NCBI GenBank assembly: GCA_035635855.1
Contig: DASQAF010000049.1
Span: 329,056-393,055 of the forward strand
DNA: 64,000 bases
From: UBA11740 sp035635855
GTDB taxonomy: Bacteria > Acidobacteriota > Blastocatellia > Pyrinomonadales > Pyrinomonadaceae
Direction of reading: 5' to 3'
In this document: in pieces, positions 16,929 through 26,050 of the stretch
Layout: the number at the start of each line of letters is the position of its first letter
Position numbering within the stretch: position 1 is the first letter of the stretch
Made by a program: the position numbers and the translations under genes
Notes under the pieces: model-generated
Seen by the model: the letters and a program-made list of their open reading frames with translations, nothing else
Databases searched by the model: none
Told to the model about the DNA's origin: nothing

Positions 16929-18965
16929 ATGGCCTCATTAAAGCGTCTGCTGGTCGGCAGTCCGATCAGAACAGCACGCTTAGCACACGAGCGACTGACC
17001 AAGAAGACTGCCCTGGCGATCTTCGCTTCGGACGCACTGTCGTCCACTGCATACGCAACTGAACAGATCCTTCTCGTCCTGGCTGCGGCATACATAGCAG
17101 GTCAGACGAACGCTTTCAGTTACGTCCTGCCCATCTCGATCGCGATCAGCGTTCTGTTGATAATAGTTGCGATCAGTTACCGGCAAACTATTCAGGCATA
17201 CCCTTCCGGGGGCGGCGCGTTTATTGTGGCCAAGGAAAACCTGGGCACTTTGCCGGGATTAATAGCGGGCGCTTCGTTACTGGTTGATTACATCTTGACC
17301 GTATCGGTCTCAATTGCGGCGGGAGTTGAGGCAATTACCTCAGCGATGGTGGGGACTCGTTTCGCCGGACTGCATAATCACAGGGTTTGGCTGTGTCTCT
17401 TCTTTATAGCTTTTATCACCGTCGCCAACCTGCGCGGTGTTCGCGAAGCGGGTACTCTGTTCGCTGCGCCGAGTTACGCGTTTATCGTAAGTTTCATATT
17501 CCTGATAGCGTACGGGCTCTTTCGTTATTACATGAATCCGGCGATCGCCGGCGCGCCAAATGACGTCGACCTGAAAATTGCCGAAGGTTATCACCCGCAG
17601 CCTCTGCATCTCTTGCTTCTGCTCGGCGCATTTGCTAACGGCTGCGCCGCCCTGACCGGAATAGAAGCGATATCCAATGGCGTTCAGGCATTCAAACAGC
17701 CCGAATCGAAGAATGCAGCCACGACGCTTTCATGGATGGCTGCCCTTCTGATTACGATGTTTATGGGGGCGAGTTTGTTAGCGCACCTCTTCAATATTCA
17801 TCCTTCGGAACATGAAACGGTGATTTCGAAGATCGCTCGCATTGTTTTCACCGGACACTTCGGTTGGTTTTATTATGTAGTGCAGGCGACTACGGCGGCG
17901 ATCCTCGTTCTGGCTGCCAATACCTCCTTCGCTGGTTTTCCGCGGCTTTCATCGCTGCTGGCGCGCGACCGCTTCCTCCCGCGACAACTCGCAAACCTTG
18001 GGGATCGTCTCGTTTTTTCCAACGGCATTGTCTTGCTGGCCATCTTTTCTGGCCTCTTAGTCTGGGCGTTTAATGGTGACACCAGCCGGCTGATTCCTTT
18101 GTACGCTGTGGGAGTCTTTCTTTCGTTCACGCTATCGCAGGCCGGAATGGTAATTCATTGGCGGCGCGAGGGACAGGCGTTGCGTGCTATGCGCGCAGCA
18201 GCTCAAGCTGCGGGACCGGCTGGGGTTGCCGGAGCGAAAGCATCGGCGAGTAAGGAAAATAAGCTGATCGGAAAAATCGACGCCCATCGACTGGCCGGCG
18301 CTGAGCCGAAATCCCTGGCAGAGATAGCACAACTCGAGAAGAAATCTCACTGGAAAAAAGCGCTGGTAATAAATGGTATTGGCGCCGTGTCCACCTTTGT
18401 AGTCCTGATGGTTTTTATCGTGACCAAGTTCATGCACGGCGCCTGGATCGTGGTGGTGCTGATTCCTTTTCTGGTGATGATGTTTCTCAGAATTCATCGT
18501 CATTACTCTCAGGTTGCACAACAACTTTCTACCGAAGGGCTGGCAGGATTGCGGCCGATTCATCACGAAGTAATTGTGCCGATATCCGGAATTCATCGCG
18601 GCGTAATCGCGGCACTTGAGTATGCCAAGTCAATTGCTCCGCATCACGTCACGGCGGTTTACGTTAACCTCGATGACGAGACTACGCAGAAGTTGCGGGA
18701 AAAGTGGGAACAATGGGGTTCGGGAGTTAATCTGGTGGTGGTCGCATCGCCGTATCGTTCGTTACTGCGTCCGTTGCTTAATTATGTGGATCGTGTAAAG
18801 CGAAGTTCACACGGCGAAGTGGTTACCATCGTATTGCCTGAGTTTGTGCCGGCAAAATGGTGGCAGAACCTGCTGCACAATCAAAACACGCTTTTTTTGA
18901 AAGGGGCTCTGCTCTTCAAGAAAGGCGTCGTGGTCACGAATGTGCCCTATCATCTGGAGCACTAA
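16929..18965 (+). CDS. APC-superfamily permease, KimA (potassium importer)-like
   Basis: 678 residues: a 12-helix APC core (about 20-500) followed by a cytosolic C-terminal domain (about 540-678). The opening (LTKKTALAIFASDALSSTAYATEQILL) and the YPSGGGAF segment near residue 95 match KimA (formerly YdaO) type transporters, high-affinity proton-driven K+ importers. The C-terminal domain starts with HHEVIVPISGIHRGVIAALEYAKSI, a universal-stress-protein-like fold, as in KimA. A poorly conserved hydrophilic loop (about 420-475) precedes the last helices. An amino-acid permease role is the alternative. The upstream 245-base leader with a terminator may regulate it. Confidence 0.8.
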   Translation: MASLKRLLVGSPIRTARLAHERLTKKTALAIFASDALSSTAYATEQILLVLAAAYIAGQTNAFSYVLPISIAISVLLIIVAISYRQTIQAYPSGGGAFIVAKENLGTLPGLIAGASLLVDYILTVSVSIAAGVEAITSAMVGTRFAGLHNHRVWLCLFFIAFITVANLRGVREAGTLFAAPSYAFIVSFIFLIAYGLFRYYMNPAIAGAPNDVDLKIAEGYHPQPLHLLLLLGAFANGCAALTGIEAISNGVQAFKQPESKNAATTLSWMAALLITMFMGASLLAHLFNIHPSEHETVISKIARIVFTGHFGWFYYVVQATTAAILVLAANTSFAGFPRLSSLLARDRFLPRQLANLGDRLVFSNGIVLLAIFSGLLVWAFNGDTSRLIPLYAVGVFLSFTLSQAGMVIHWRREGQALRAMRAAAQAAGPAGVAGAKASASKENKLIGKIDAHRLAGAEPKSLAEIAQLEKKSHWKKALVINGIGAVSTFVVLMVFIVTKFMHGAWIVVVLIPFLVMMFLRIHRHYSQVAQQLSTEGLAGLRPIHHEVIVPISGIHRGVIAALEYAKSIAPHHVTAVYVNLDDETTQKLREKWEQWGSGVNLVVVASPYRSLLRPLLNYVDRVKRSSHGEVVTIVLPEFVPAKWWQNLLHNQNTLFLKGALLFKKGVVVTNVPYHLEH

Positions 18966-19006
18966 TACCGGCAGGTTTCAAGTGCAAGTTTCCGGCCCGG
19001 CCGGAT

Positions 19007-19366
19007 CTATGCGGTGGCGGTCATCGTGCGCGCCGCAAGGAAACAAGATCGGCAATAGACTGGCCGACCCTGGGAGGGATAAAAAGGAACAGTAGTTTGC
19101 TCGCCGCATTGGGCGCAGGTCACGGTCACTTCTACACGTTGCTTGACTCCGGAAACCTGAGCGGCCGATATTGCCGCCAGGCGATCGTTTTTGGCCTGCT
19201 TACAGGGCTTGCAGCGCTTTGGTTCGTTCTTCAAACCCTTGTCGTGGAAAAACACTTGTTCGCCGCTGGTCCAAACAAAAGGCTCGCCGCAATCGACGCA
19301 AGTGATAGATCGGTCCTGAAAATCAGACGACTGCTCGCCAGCTTCATATCCATTGCTGTCTGGCAT
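19007..19366 (-). CDS. Double zinc-ribbon protein (zf-trcl, CxxC-x17-CxxC type)
   Basis: 119 residues from the ATG at 19366, preceded by GGGAGG; the frame continues upstream to 19513 but the extra 49 residues are low-quality. Two metal sites are visible: CVDCGEPF ... KRCKPCKQ (about residues 23-56), the probable zinc-ribbon domain zf-trcl, and CAQCGEQT ... YCRSCFL (about 82-109). The zf-trcl block is characteristic of small proteins in Acidobacteria, Chloroflexi and Deinococci. A nucleic-acid or protein-binding role is likely but not known. It is convergent with the permease gene (41 bases). Confidence 0.85.
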   Translation of the reverse strand: MPDSNGYEAGEQSSDFQDRSITCVDCGEPFVWTSGEQVFFHDKGLKNEPKRCKPCKQAKNDRLAAISAAQVSGVKQRVEVTVTCAQCGEQTTVPFYPSQGRPVYCRSCFLAARTMTATA

Positions 19367-19646
19367 TTTGGGTCCCTCCCGTGTACTTGTGACGCCAAAG
19401 GGCAGGCGCGTAGCTTCAGAACGCTGTACGAGGAGGCCGCGAGAAACTAAACTAACGCTGGTTCGCTGGTGCAATTCAAGGTAAGCACAAGACGCCGGCC
19501 ACAGCGGGTGCACTTATATGACTCTGATTAACTGGTGTCAAGTTTTTTTCCGCAAAACTTCCATCGAATTGTTCGAACTATTTCAATCGTAGTCTTTCGC
19601 TAATCGAAGGCTTCATTAGCTACAGAGTACACAATCACCTTTGAAA

Positions 19647-20954
19647 ATGAAGATTCTGGTAATCGGATCCGGCGGCCGCGAACACGCTCTGATTTGGGCA
19701 TTGCAAAGAAATGCCACTCGGCAACTGGAATTGTTCTGCGCTCCCGGTAATGCCGGGATAGCTCAGATCGCCAGGTGCGTTCCCATCGGTGCTGACGATG
19801 TGTCGACCCTGGCGGCGTTCGCCGGAGAATCAGGAATTGATCTAACTATGGTTGGGCCCGAAGCACCGCTGGCCGCCGGCATCGTCGATGAGTTTAAGGG
19901 CCGGGGCTTGCGCATTGTGGGGCCGGGAAGGGCGGCGGCGCGTTTGGAGTCCAGCAAGGCTTTCGCGAAAGACTTTATGCGTCGCCATGAAATCCCCACT
20001 GCCAGGTACCGCATAGCATCTTCCGCCAGGGAAGCCGTCGAGATTTTGCAGGGTGGCGAGTTCGGCAGCGAAGACAGTCCGGTGGTGGTCAAGGCGGACG
20101 GCCTTGCCGGGGGGAAAGGCGTGATCGTTGCGGAGACTCGCGCGGCGGCTGTGCAGGGTGTAGATGATTTGCAAAGCGGCCCGATTGGGAGCAAAGCAGC
20201 TCGCCGAATTGTGATCGAGGAAGTCCTATCGGGTCGAGAAGTATCTCTGTTGCTTTTTTCGGACGGTAAAGATTTTCGGCTGATGCCAGCCGCGCGCGAT
20301 CACAAACGCGTCGGCGAAGGCGACACCGGTCCGAATACCGGTGGCATGGGCTCGATTACCGATGCGAGTGTGTTGGATGACGCAACGCGTGATCGCATTG
20401 TCCGCGAGATTGTAGAGCCGACGCTTCAGGGATGTCGGGAGGAAGGCTTTCCGTTTCGCGGCATCCTGTTCATTGGCTTGATGCTCACAAACGTTGGGCC
20501 ACAGGTGCTCGAGTACAATGTGCGCTTCGGCGATCCGGAAACTCAGGCGATCCTTGTACGATTGAATAGCGACCTCTCAGACATCCTCCAGGCGATCGAC
20601 GAAACACGCTTGGGGGACATTGATATTGATTGGTCTCAGGATTCGTCGGCGTGCGTCGTTCTGGCTGCGCCAGGTTATCCCGCAAAACCGGAGACCGGGG
20701 CGCTCATTCGGGGTCTCGCTTCCGCCGAACAGCACGAAGGCGTTGCTGTCTTTCACGCGGCCACCGCGCGTAACGAAAACGGAGAATGGCTAACTGCGGG
20801 CGGGCGGGTACTCGGGATCACTGCTACTGGTGAGAACCTCAATCTGGCTTTATCGCGCTGCTACGAGGCGGTCGACGATATCAGCTGGGACGGCATGCAT
20901 TATCGTCGCGACATTGGGCGTCCCAGGGCGCCGGGCGTGACAGCAGGAAGCTAG
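19647..20954 (+). CDS. purD: Phosphoribosylamine--glycine ligase (GAR synthetase)
   Basis: 435 residues starting at ATG 19647; a TTG two codons upstream is possible but unneeded. The family landmarks are all present: MKILVIGSGGREHAL at the N-terminus, the ATP-grasp core (VVVKADGLAGGKGV near 150, and DHKRVGEGDTGPNTGGMG near 217-234), and the FGDPETQA motif near 292. The enzyme joins 5-phosphoribosylamine to glycine with ATP in the second step of de novo purine synthesis, in the cytoplasm. No other purine gene lies in the window, so it is a single-gene unit here. Confidence 0.97.
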   Translation: MKILVIGSGGREHALIWALQRNATRQLELFCAPGNAGIAQIARCVPIGADDVSTLAAFAGESGIDLTMVGPEAPLAAGIVDEFKGRGLRIVGPGRAAARLESSKAFAKDFMRRHEIPTARYRIASSAREAVEILQGGEFGSEDSPVVVKADGLAGGKGVIVAETRAAAVQGVDDLQSGPIGSKAARRIVIEEVLSGREVSLLLFSDGKDFRLMPAARDHKRVGEGDTGPNTGGMGSITDASVLDDATRDRIVREIVEPTLQGCREEGFPFRGILFIGLMLTNVGPQVLEYNVRFGDPETQAILVRLNSDLSDILQAIDETRLGDIDIDWSQDSSACVVLAAPGYPAKPETGALIRGLASAEQHEGVAVFHAATARNENGEWLTAGGRVLGITATGENLNLALSRCYEAVDDISWDGMHYRRDIGRPRAPGVTAGS

Positions 20955-21157
20955 CTCGCCGCCGGTCCGCGCAGTTTTCGGCCTACGGCCGTCCATCGAC
21001 TGCTTACTTGCCCTCCGTTCTCTGCTATACTCACCTCCAAAATTAGTTGAAAATGCAACCGTATGGGCCGGTGTTACGTACAATTCGACGGCCGGCATTA
21101 TCAACGACCACTGTGAATCTGACCTGATCTTCGAATCTATATTGGCCGGAGGATGAA

Positions 21158-21892
21158 ATGGGACTGTGGACTAGGATAAAGCGTTCGATGCGCGCGCTTT
21201 TTGGCGGAATCGTTGAGAAGACCGAGGATCCGGAACTGATACTCCAACAGACGATTCGCGACATGCGCGACCGCATCCCCGACCTCAATAACTCTGTGGC
21301 GCAGGTCATGGCCACCGAAAAGCTTTTGGCGAAGAATAAGGAGCGGTTGGAGACCCAGGTCGTCGACCTTGATTCGAAGATTAAGGCCTCGGTAAAGATG
21401 GGCCGCGATGACATTGCCACGGCCTACATCGGCCAGCTGCAGCAGGCGCAGGTTGACCTGCAGAAAACCGGACACCAGCTTGAGCACGCGAACCTGGCAT
21501 CCAAGCAGGCGCTGAAGGCGCGCGACAATTATGTGTTGCAGATGCAGAAGCGCAGTGCCGAGGCAATGCAGCTCATCAATCAGTCGAAGCAGGCCAGACT
21601 GCAAGAGCAGTTGGCGCAAACAATGGAAGCATTCAATCTCGGCGACGACGCATCGACGTTCAACGAGATGCGCGACAAGATAGATCGCCGGGCCGCTGCC
21701 GCGGAAGCAAAGATGCAGCTTGGCTCCGCCTCAGTCGACAACCAGATGCAGGAGATCGAGCGCGAGGCGATGGACATGCAACTGCAGGACAAACTGCTCG
21801 ACTACAAGCGCCAGATGGGTCTTTTGCCGGCTGCAACCGAGAGTTCGGCGCCGCAGGCCCTGCCCGCGCAGGGCGAAACCTCATCGCAATGA
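21158..21892 (+). CDS. pspA: PspA/IM30 family membrane-stress protein
   Basis: 244 residues, almost entirely helical and coiled-coil, with the N-terminal amphipathic helix (MGLWTRIKRSMRALFGGIVEK) that binds stressed membranes, followed by EDPELILQQTIRDMRDRIPDLNNSVAQVMA, the classical PspA opening. Family members are ESCRT-III-like and form rods or rings that stabilise the inner membrane. No pspF, pspB or pspC is nearby; the next gene encodes a long coiled-coil protein with one hydrophobic segment on the same strand and could be its membrane partner. Confidence 0.93.
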   Translation: MGLWTRIKRSMRALFGGIVEKTEDPELILQQTIRDMRDRIPDLNNSVAQVMATEKLLAKNKERLETQVVDLDSKIKASVKMGRDDIATAYIGQLQQAQVDLQKTGHQLEHANLASKQALKARDNYVLQMQKRSAEAMQLINQSKQARLQEQLAQTMEAFNLGDDASTFNEMRDKIDRRAAAAEAKMQLGSASVDNQMQEIEREAMDMQLQDKLLDYKRQMGLLPAATESSAPQALPAQGETSSQ

Positions 21893-22025
21893 CGAGGGGT
21901 GTGTTTGACAGTCCCACCGTTTTCGGCCGCACGAGTTTGCGGCCGGGCCGCCTGAAGGTGGAACTCAAAGCATCCAATTTCGGTAAAGCCGTTCGAACAA
22001 TCATCAGACACGTTTCGTAAGATAG

Positions 22026-22853
22026 ATGGACCTGCCCAAAATCGACTTTCGGTATCTGAAAGAGGCATTCAAAGAGCCGATCAACTTTTGGGGCATGGCC
22101 GGCTTTGCCGTGGCGGCTGCTTACATGCAGGATATTACGCCACTGGTGGCTGCGCTGGCCGCTGAAGCTGTCTATCTGGTTACGGTGCCTGCTACACCTT
22201 TTTATCGTCGTTTGGTTGAGCGCCGCGACAAAGAACGCGCCCGCAAGCTGCGCGATGCCCAACGCGAAACCGTAATTAAGAGTTTTGATCCTCGCGAGCG
22301 CGAGGCGGTTGAATACCTTCGCTGGATGAGGAACCAGATTTATTCCAACTACAGGAAATTCACCACCAGCAAACAAATTCCCGCCAATCTGCAAACCTTG
22401 GATCAGCGTTGGGAAGACTTTGTCGATCTGCTCGATGTCTATCGCCGTCGCAAGCATCATCTGCGATCCATCAACCGCCAGGCCGTCCAGAATCAACTGA
22501 AGCAGGCTGAGCACGCGATCCAAACTTCCAGCGACGATCGCGCCAAGCGAGTGCAACAGGCGAATGCGGAAATTCTTAAACGGCGCGTCGCAGCTTTCAC
22601 CGATCTCGAACGTTCCGTCCGCCTGGTTGAAGGACAGTTACAGTCGATCGAAAACTTTTTTGGTTTGGTTAATGATCAGGTAGTGACGTTGCCGACGCCC
22701 GAGCGAGTCTCTGCTTTGCATTTCGAAGAGCTGAGCGACTCGATTGCCATGACGCGGCAGATGCTGGAAGAGACTGCCGATACTTTCGGCATGCTCGACC
22801 ATCAAAATCGCGAGCTCGATCTACTCCTTTCCAGCGGTTCCTCCGGTAAATAG
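22026..22853 (+). CDS. Coiled-coil protein with N-terminal hydrophobic segment, linked to pspA
   Basis: 275 residues. Residues 20-53 are hydrophobic (INFWGMAGFAVAAAYMQD, then LVAALAAEAVYLVTV) and could form one or two membrane helices; the rest is strongly helical with heptad-like charge patterns (RRLVERRDKERARKLRDAQ, and about 145-200). No catalytic motif. It follows pspA by 133 bases on the same strand. I do not recognise a named family; position suggests a membrane-stress or PspA-anchoring function, as inference only. Confidence 0.8.
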   Translation: MDLPKIDFRYLKEAFKEPINFWGMAGFAVAAAYMQDITPLVAALAAEAVYLVTVPATPFYRRLVERRDKERARKLRDAQRETVIKSFDPREREAVEYLRWMRNQIYSNYRKFTTSKQIPANLQTLDQRWEDFVDLLDVYRRRKHHLRSINRQAVQNQLKQAEHAIQTSSDDRAKRVQQANAEILKRRVAAFTDLERSVRLVEGQLQSIENFFGLVNDQVVTLPTPERVSALHFEELSDSIAMTRQMLEETADTFGMLDHQNRELDLLLSSGSSGK

Positions 22854-22872
22854 TCAGTGCCTAGGGGCAGTA

Positions 22873-22892
22873 GCCCGACCGTAAGGAAGGGC
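22873..22892. repeat. Dispersed 20-base repeat, copy 1
   Basis: Sequence gcccgaccgtaaggaagggc; a second copy differing at three positions is at 55163-55182. The two ends (gccc/gggc) are complementary, so each copy is a small palindrome. Both lie just after a stop codon. Confidence 0.6.
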
Positions 22893-23102
22893 GTGATCCA
22901 ACGGCCCGCCCTGCTCGTCTCTAAAGTCACAAAAAATCCATCGCAAAGAGTTTGCATATCGTTCGCTTCTGGCCGTGATCGCTGACTCCAAATCTCCCGC
23001 TCACGGTACCTTTAACGGGCTGATTTCCGGCCACTTAGCTCTTAAAGTAGCGCCTCAGGAAACACACTCTATCGTGTTGAAAAAAAAAGTAACCACAACA
23101 TA

Positions 23103-23131
23103 TTGACTTCTTGAGTCAAGAGGTTTATAGT
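23103..23131 (+). promoter_or_regulatory. Near-consensus sigma-70 promoter upstream of the small RNA
   Basis: TTGACT at 23103-23108, 17-base spacer, TATAGT at 23126-23131. The spacer contains ttgagtcaa, a short palindrome that overlaps the core promoter and could be an operator. Among the strongest promoter-like sequences in the window. Confidence 0.7.
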
Positions 23132-23137
23132 GCCTTC

Positions 23138-23204
23138 TGCTCGGAGTGAGGCGGCTGGCGAGAGCGGGTCACGGGGTTCCAATCCCGACTCGGCAAGGTT
23201 TTTT
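23138..23204 (+). ncRNA. Putative small RNA upstream of nrdJ
   Basis: About 67 bases from the expected start to the end of a six-T run (23199-23204). The 3' half folds as cggg (23172-23175) with cccg (23184-23187), extended by gggt (23166-23169) with actc (23188-23191) and a two-base bulge; cctt (23133-23136) can close with aagg (23195-23198). The segment ggggttccaatccc imitates a tRNA T-arm but the acceptor and anticodon arms do not form. It may be an independent sRNA or a terminated leader for nrdJ; no cobalamin-riboswitch box is visible. Confidence 0.45.
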
Positions 23205-23335
23205 GACTTCGCAAAACTGACCGTAGTTATCCGCAATACAACTTAGGTTTTTGAAGCGGCGATCACGCATCGTCGATGGCTTTTATTCCCCAAAATCGGC
23301 TCGCGTGCGGTCCCTGCGCGGGAAAGGTAAAATAG

Positions 23336-25957
23336 ATGAACACGGCTGGCGGTGTGAAGATGACGAAGGTGTCCGCAAATGAAATCGCCCAACCGATCGC
23401 TTCCCCCGAGCGTAAGCCTGAGCGTGAGATCGCGCCGCTTGGTTTGAACGCCAAACGTGTTATCTCCAAACGCTACTCGCTGAAAGATGGACGCGGCGAT
23501 TCATTGGAAGAATGGTCGGACATCGTCGCGCGCGTGGTCGCGCACGTCTCAGTAGCTGAGGCCGATCCGGAAAAGCGAGATGAGTTCTTTAGCGCCATGT
23601 CCGATATCATGTTGGCGCGTGAGTTCGTTCCCAACACGCCCTGTCTCGTGAATGCGGGCAAGCCCAACGGCCAACTGGCCGCCTGCTTTGTGCTCGATGT
23701 GCCTGACTCGATCGCCGGCATTATGAAGACGGCCACCGACGCCGCGATCATTCATCAGACCGGCGGCGGCACCGGCTTCACTTTTGAAAAGCTGCGACCG
23801 AGTGGCGCCATGGTTAGTACGACCCACGGCGTAGCCAGCGGCCCGGTGTCCTTCATGAACATCTTCAACACGACCACCGACACGGTAAAACAGGGTGGCG
23901 TGCGTCGCGGCGCGAACATGGGCATGATGCGCGTTACGCATCCGGATATTCTGCGTTTCATTCACGCCAAAAACGATCAGCACTCGCTGACTAACTTTAA
24001 TATCTCGGTAAACGTTACCGACAAGTTCCTCGAGGCGGTCGATCACAACGAATGGTATCAACTCGATTTCGACGGCGAGGCCTGGAACGATCCGATTTTC
24101 GATCCGGTCACCGGGCGCGATTACGTCGTGTATCGGCGGCCAGATGGCTCGACGATCACGTTCCGCGATAAGGAGACGTTCGAAACCGCTGATCTTTCCG
24201 ATGCGTTGATTGAAGAGCCGCCTGTCCCGGGCATGGCCTATGCGCCGGACATCTGGAACCGCATCATAGCCAGCGCCCATCGTTACGCTGAGCCGGGCAT
24301 TGCCTTCATCGACGAGGTCAATCGCCACAATCACATGATGAGTTCGATGGGGCCGATTATGGCCAGCAATCCCTGCGGCGAACAATTCCTGCATTTTGCG
24401 AACTCGTGCAACCTCGGCTCGATCGACGTGGCCAAGTTTTACGATCGCGAAAATCGTCTGGATTGGGACCGTCTGCGCGAGGTCACGCACATGTGCACGC
24501 GTTTCCTCGATAACGTCATCGACACCTGCTCCTGGCCGCTGCCGGAAATAAACGACGTGGTGAAACGTACCCGGCCCCTGGGCCTGGGCATCATGGGTTT
24601 TGCCGACCTGTGTCTGAATCTGAAGATCACTTACGGCTCACCTGCTTCAATCGATTTAATGGATGAAGTAATGGGATTCGTTCGCCGCGAGGCCTGGAAT
24701 GAAAGTCTGCGGCTGGGCGCAGAGCGCGGTGTGTTCCCGGAACACGAACCCAACCGCGAAGCCTATGCGGATTTTCTCTACAACGAAATTGGCATCTCTC
24801 GTGAAGTTTCGCTCACCCCGCGTAACTATGAGGTAACGACGATTGCTCCTACGGGCACGATTTCCCTGGTCGCAGAAACGTCGTCGGGTGTGGAACCGAA
24901 CTTCTCATGGGCGTACGTGCGCAAGGACACTCTCGGCACCCGCACGTACGTTCACACTCTAGCCGCACAAGCGCTGGGTATCGACGTCGATCAGACCGAT
25001 CCGGATTCAATCGACGCGGCCGCCGCCTATGTGGTCGAGCATGAACACGAATTGCCGTCTTATTTCATCTCCGCGATGTCCATCAGCGCAGAGCAGCATG
25101 TGCATGTCTTGGCCGCCGCTCAACGCAACGTCGATAACAGCGTCTCGAAAACCTGCAACGGTGCAGTCAACGACACGGTCGAGTCGGTCGATCATCTCTA
25201 TCGCCTGGCGCAACAGCTTGGCTGTAAAGCCGTGAGTTACTATCGCGACGGCTCGCGCGAAAACCAGGTGCTCACTTCGATGAAGCAGGAACCAAAGCCT
25301 GAGACCGGAACGGTGGTCACGACTACAACTGTGGTCGAAGCGATCGAAGAACCGGCACCCGGCCACGGGTCAGAAGCCCGCGCGTCAGCAAGGGCTGAGT
25401 CTGAGAATGAGGCCGCAGCCAGACGCTTGGAAGAAGCAGAGGCAGCGGCCAGGCGACAGGGAGCGATCAGGCTTGAGCGTCCACGCGAACTGGTCGGCGC
25501 GACCTGGCGCATTCCTTTTGACGGACAGAACCTCTATGTCACCGTCAATCACGACAACCTGATGATTCAGGAAGTCTTTGCCACCGGTCCCATCAGTGGC
25601 GGGGTAGGCATGCTGGCTTCAAAGATGCTGCGCGGCGGATTCGACGCGGCCGAAGTCGCTTACAGCTTGAACAAAGTCACGGGCACGCACGCCGTATGGT
25701 TCAACGAGCGCCTGCTGACTTCGCCCGAACAAGCCGTGGCCGAATGCATCATGATCACCAACCGCCGCTTGAAAGGCCATCCCGATTCTGCACGGGCCCT
25801 CGGCAAACAGGCGCAAGGCTCAGGTGTGGGCACTCAGAACGTAGTCGGTGCGATCATGTCCACAATGATTGGCGTCTGCCCCGAATGCCGCGGGCAACTA
25901 GAACACGCGAGTGGGTGCGACTTCTGTCGGGATTGTGGTTATAGCAAGTGTAAGTAG
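23336..25957 (+). CDS. nrdJ: Class II (adenosylcobalamin-dependent) ribonucleotide reductase
   Basis: 873 residues from ATG 23336 with GGGAAAGG upstream. Family marks: NTPCLVNAG near 102 and SCNLGSID near 360 for the redox cysteines, NPCGEQ near 345 for the radical cysteine and catalytic Glu, and the phosphate-binding APTGTISL near 504. After about residue 640 comes a low-complexity Ala/Glu-rich linker (about 655-705), then a TSCPD domain (about 706-800) and a C-terminal zinc-ribbon-like tail with CPECRG and CDFCRDCGYSKC that also supplies the reducing cysteines. The enzyme makes deoxynucleotides independently of oxygen using vitamin B12. It is the only RNR visible in the window. Confidence 0.96.
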   Translation: MNTAGGVKMTKVSANEIAQPIASPERKPEREIAPLGLNAKRVISKRYSLKDGRGDSLEEWSDIVARVVAHVSVAEADPEKRDEFFSAMSDIMLAREFVPNTPCLVNAGKPNGQLAACFVLDVPDSIAGIMKTATDAAIIHQTGGGTGFTFEKLRPSGAMVSTTHGVASGPVSFMNIFNTTTDTVKQGGVRRGANMGMMRVTHPDILRFIHAKNDQHSLTNFNISVNVTDKFLEAVDHNEWYQLDFDGEAWNDPIFDPVTGRDYVVYRRPDGSTITFRDKETFETADLSDALIEEPPVPGMAYAPDIWNRIIASAHRYAEPGIAFIDEVNRHNHMMSSMGPIMASNPCGEQFLHFANSCNLGSIDVAKFYDRENRLDWDRLREVTHMCTRFLDNVIDTCSWPLPEINDVVKRTRPLGLGIMGFADLCLNLKITYGSPASIDLMDEVMGFVRREAWNESLRLGAERGVFPEHEPNREAYADFLYNEIGISREVSLTPRNYEVTTIAPTGTISLVAETSSGVEPNFSWAYVRKDTLGTRTYVHTLAAQALGIDVDQTDPDSIDAAAAYVVEHEHELPSYFISAMSISAEQHVHVLAAAQRNVDNSVSKTCNGAVNDTVESVDHLYRLAQQLGCKAVSYYRDGSRENQVLTSMKQEPKPETGTVVTTTTVVEAIEEPAPGHGSEARASARAESENEAAARRLEEAEAAARRQGAIRLERPRELVGATWRIPFDGQNLYVTVNHDNLMIQEVFATGPISGGVGMLASKMLRGGFDAAEVAYSLNKVTGTHAVWFNERLLTSPEQAVAECIMITNRRLKGHPDSARALGKQAQGSGVGTQNVVGAIMSTMIGVCPECRGQLEHASGCDFCRDCGYSKCK

Positions 25958-25996
25958 CGCTAACAACAGAATGCGCAGTTTATGAGATTGACCTCT

Positions 25997-26021
25997 CTGG
26001 AGAATAACGATTATTCTCCAG
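25997..26021. promoter_or_regulatory. Perfect 11-bp inverted repeat at the head of the accessory island
   Basis: CTGGAGAATAA (25997-26007), spacer CGA, TTATTCTCCAG (26011-26021). If the ParB-like protein starts at 26051, this lies 29 bases upstream of the start codon and is well placed as an operator or a leader hairpin for the whole island. There is no T-run after it, so it is not a terminator. Confidence 0.55.
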
Positions 26022-26050
26022 TCGCTGGCACGACGCCCAATCTCTCGACT

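Larger units (their letters stand above)
22854..23335. other. 482-base gene-free region with a repeat and a promoter-terminator RNA unit
   Basis: Contains a 20-base dispersed repeat (22873-22892), an A-run (23080-23088), a near-consensus promoter (23103-23131), a putative short RNA (about 23138-23204) ending in a hairpin plus six Ts, and about 130 further bases before nrdJ. No open frame with a ribosome site. Confidence 0.7.

Noticed and set aside
16705..16941. 78-codon plus-strand open frame
   Set aside because: No ribosome site, unusual composition, overlaps the permease start.
23132..23199. A tRNA or tRNA fragment (ggggttccaatccc like a T-arm)
   Set aside because: Acceptor stem and anticodon arm do not form; the T stem has mismatches. 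A promoter and a T-run suggest a short RNA instead.
22854..23335. Cobalamin riboswitch regulating nrdJ
   Set aside because: No B12 box (GCCACTG) or its surrounding conserved segments could be found.
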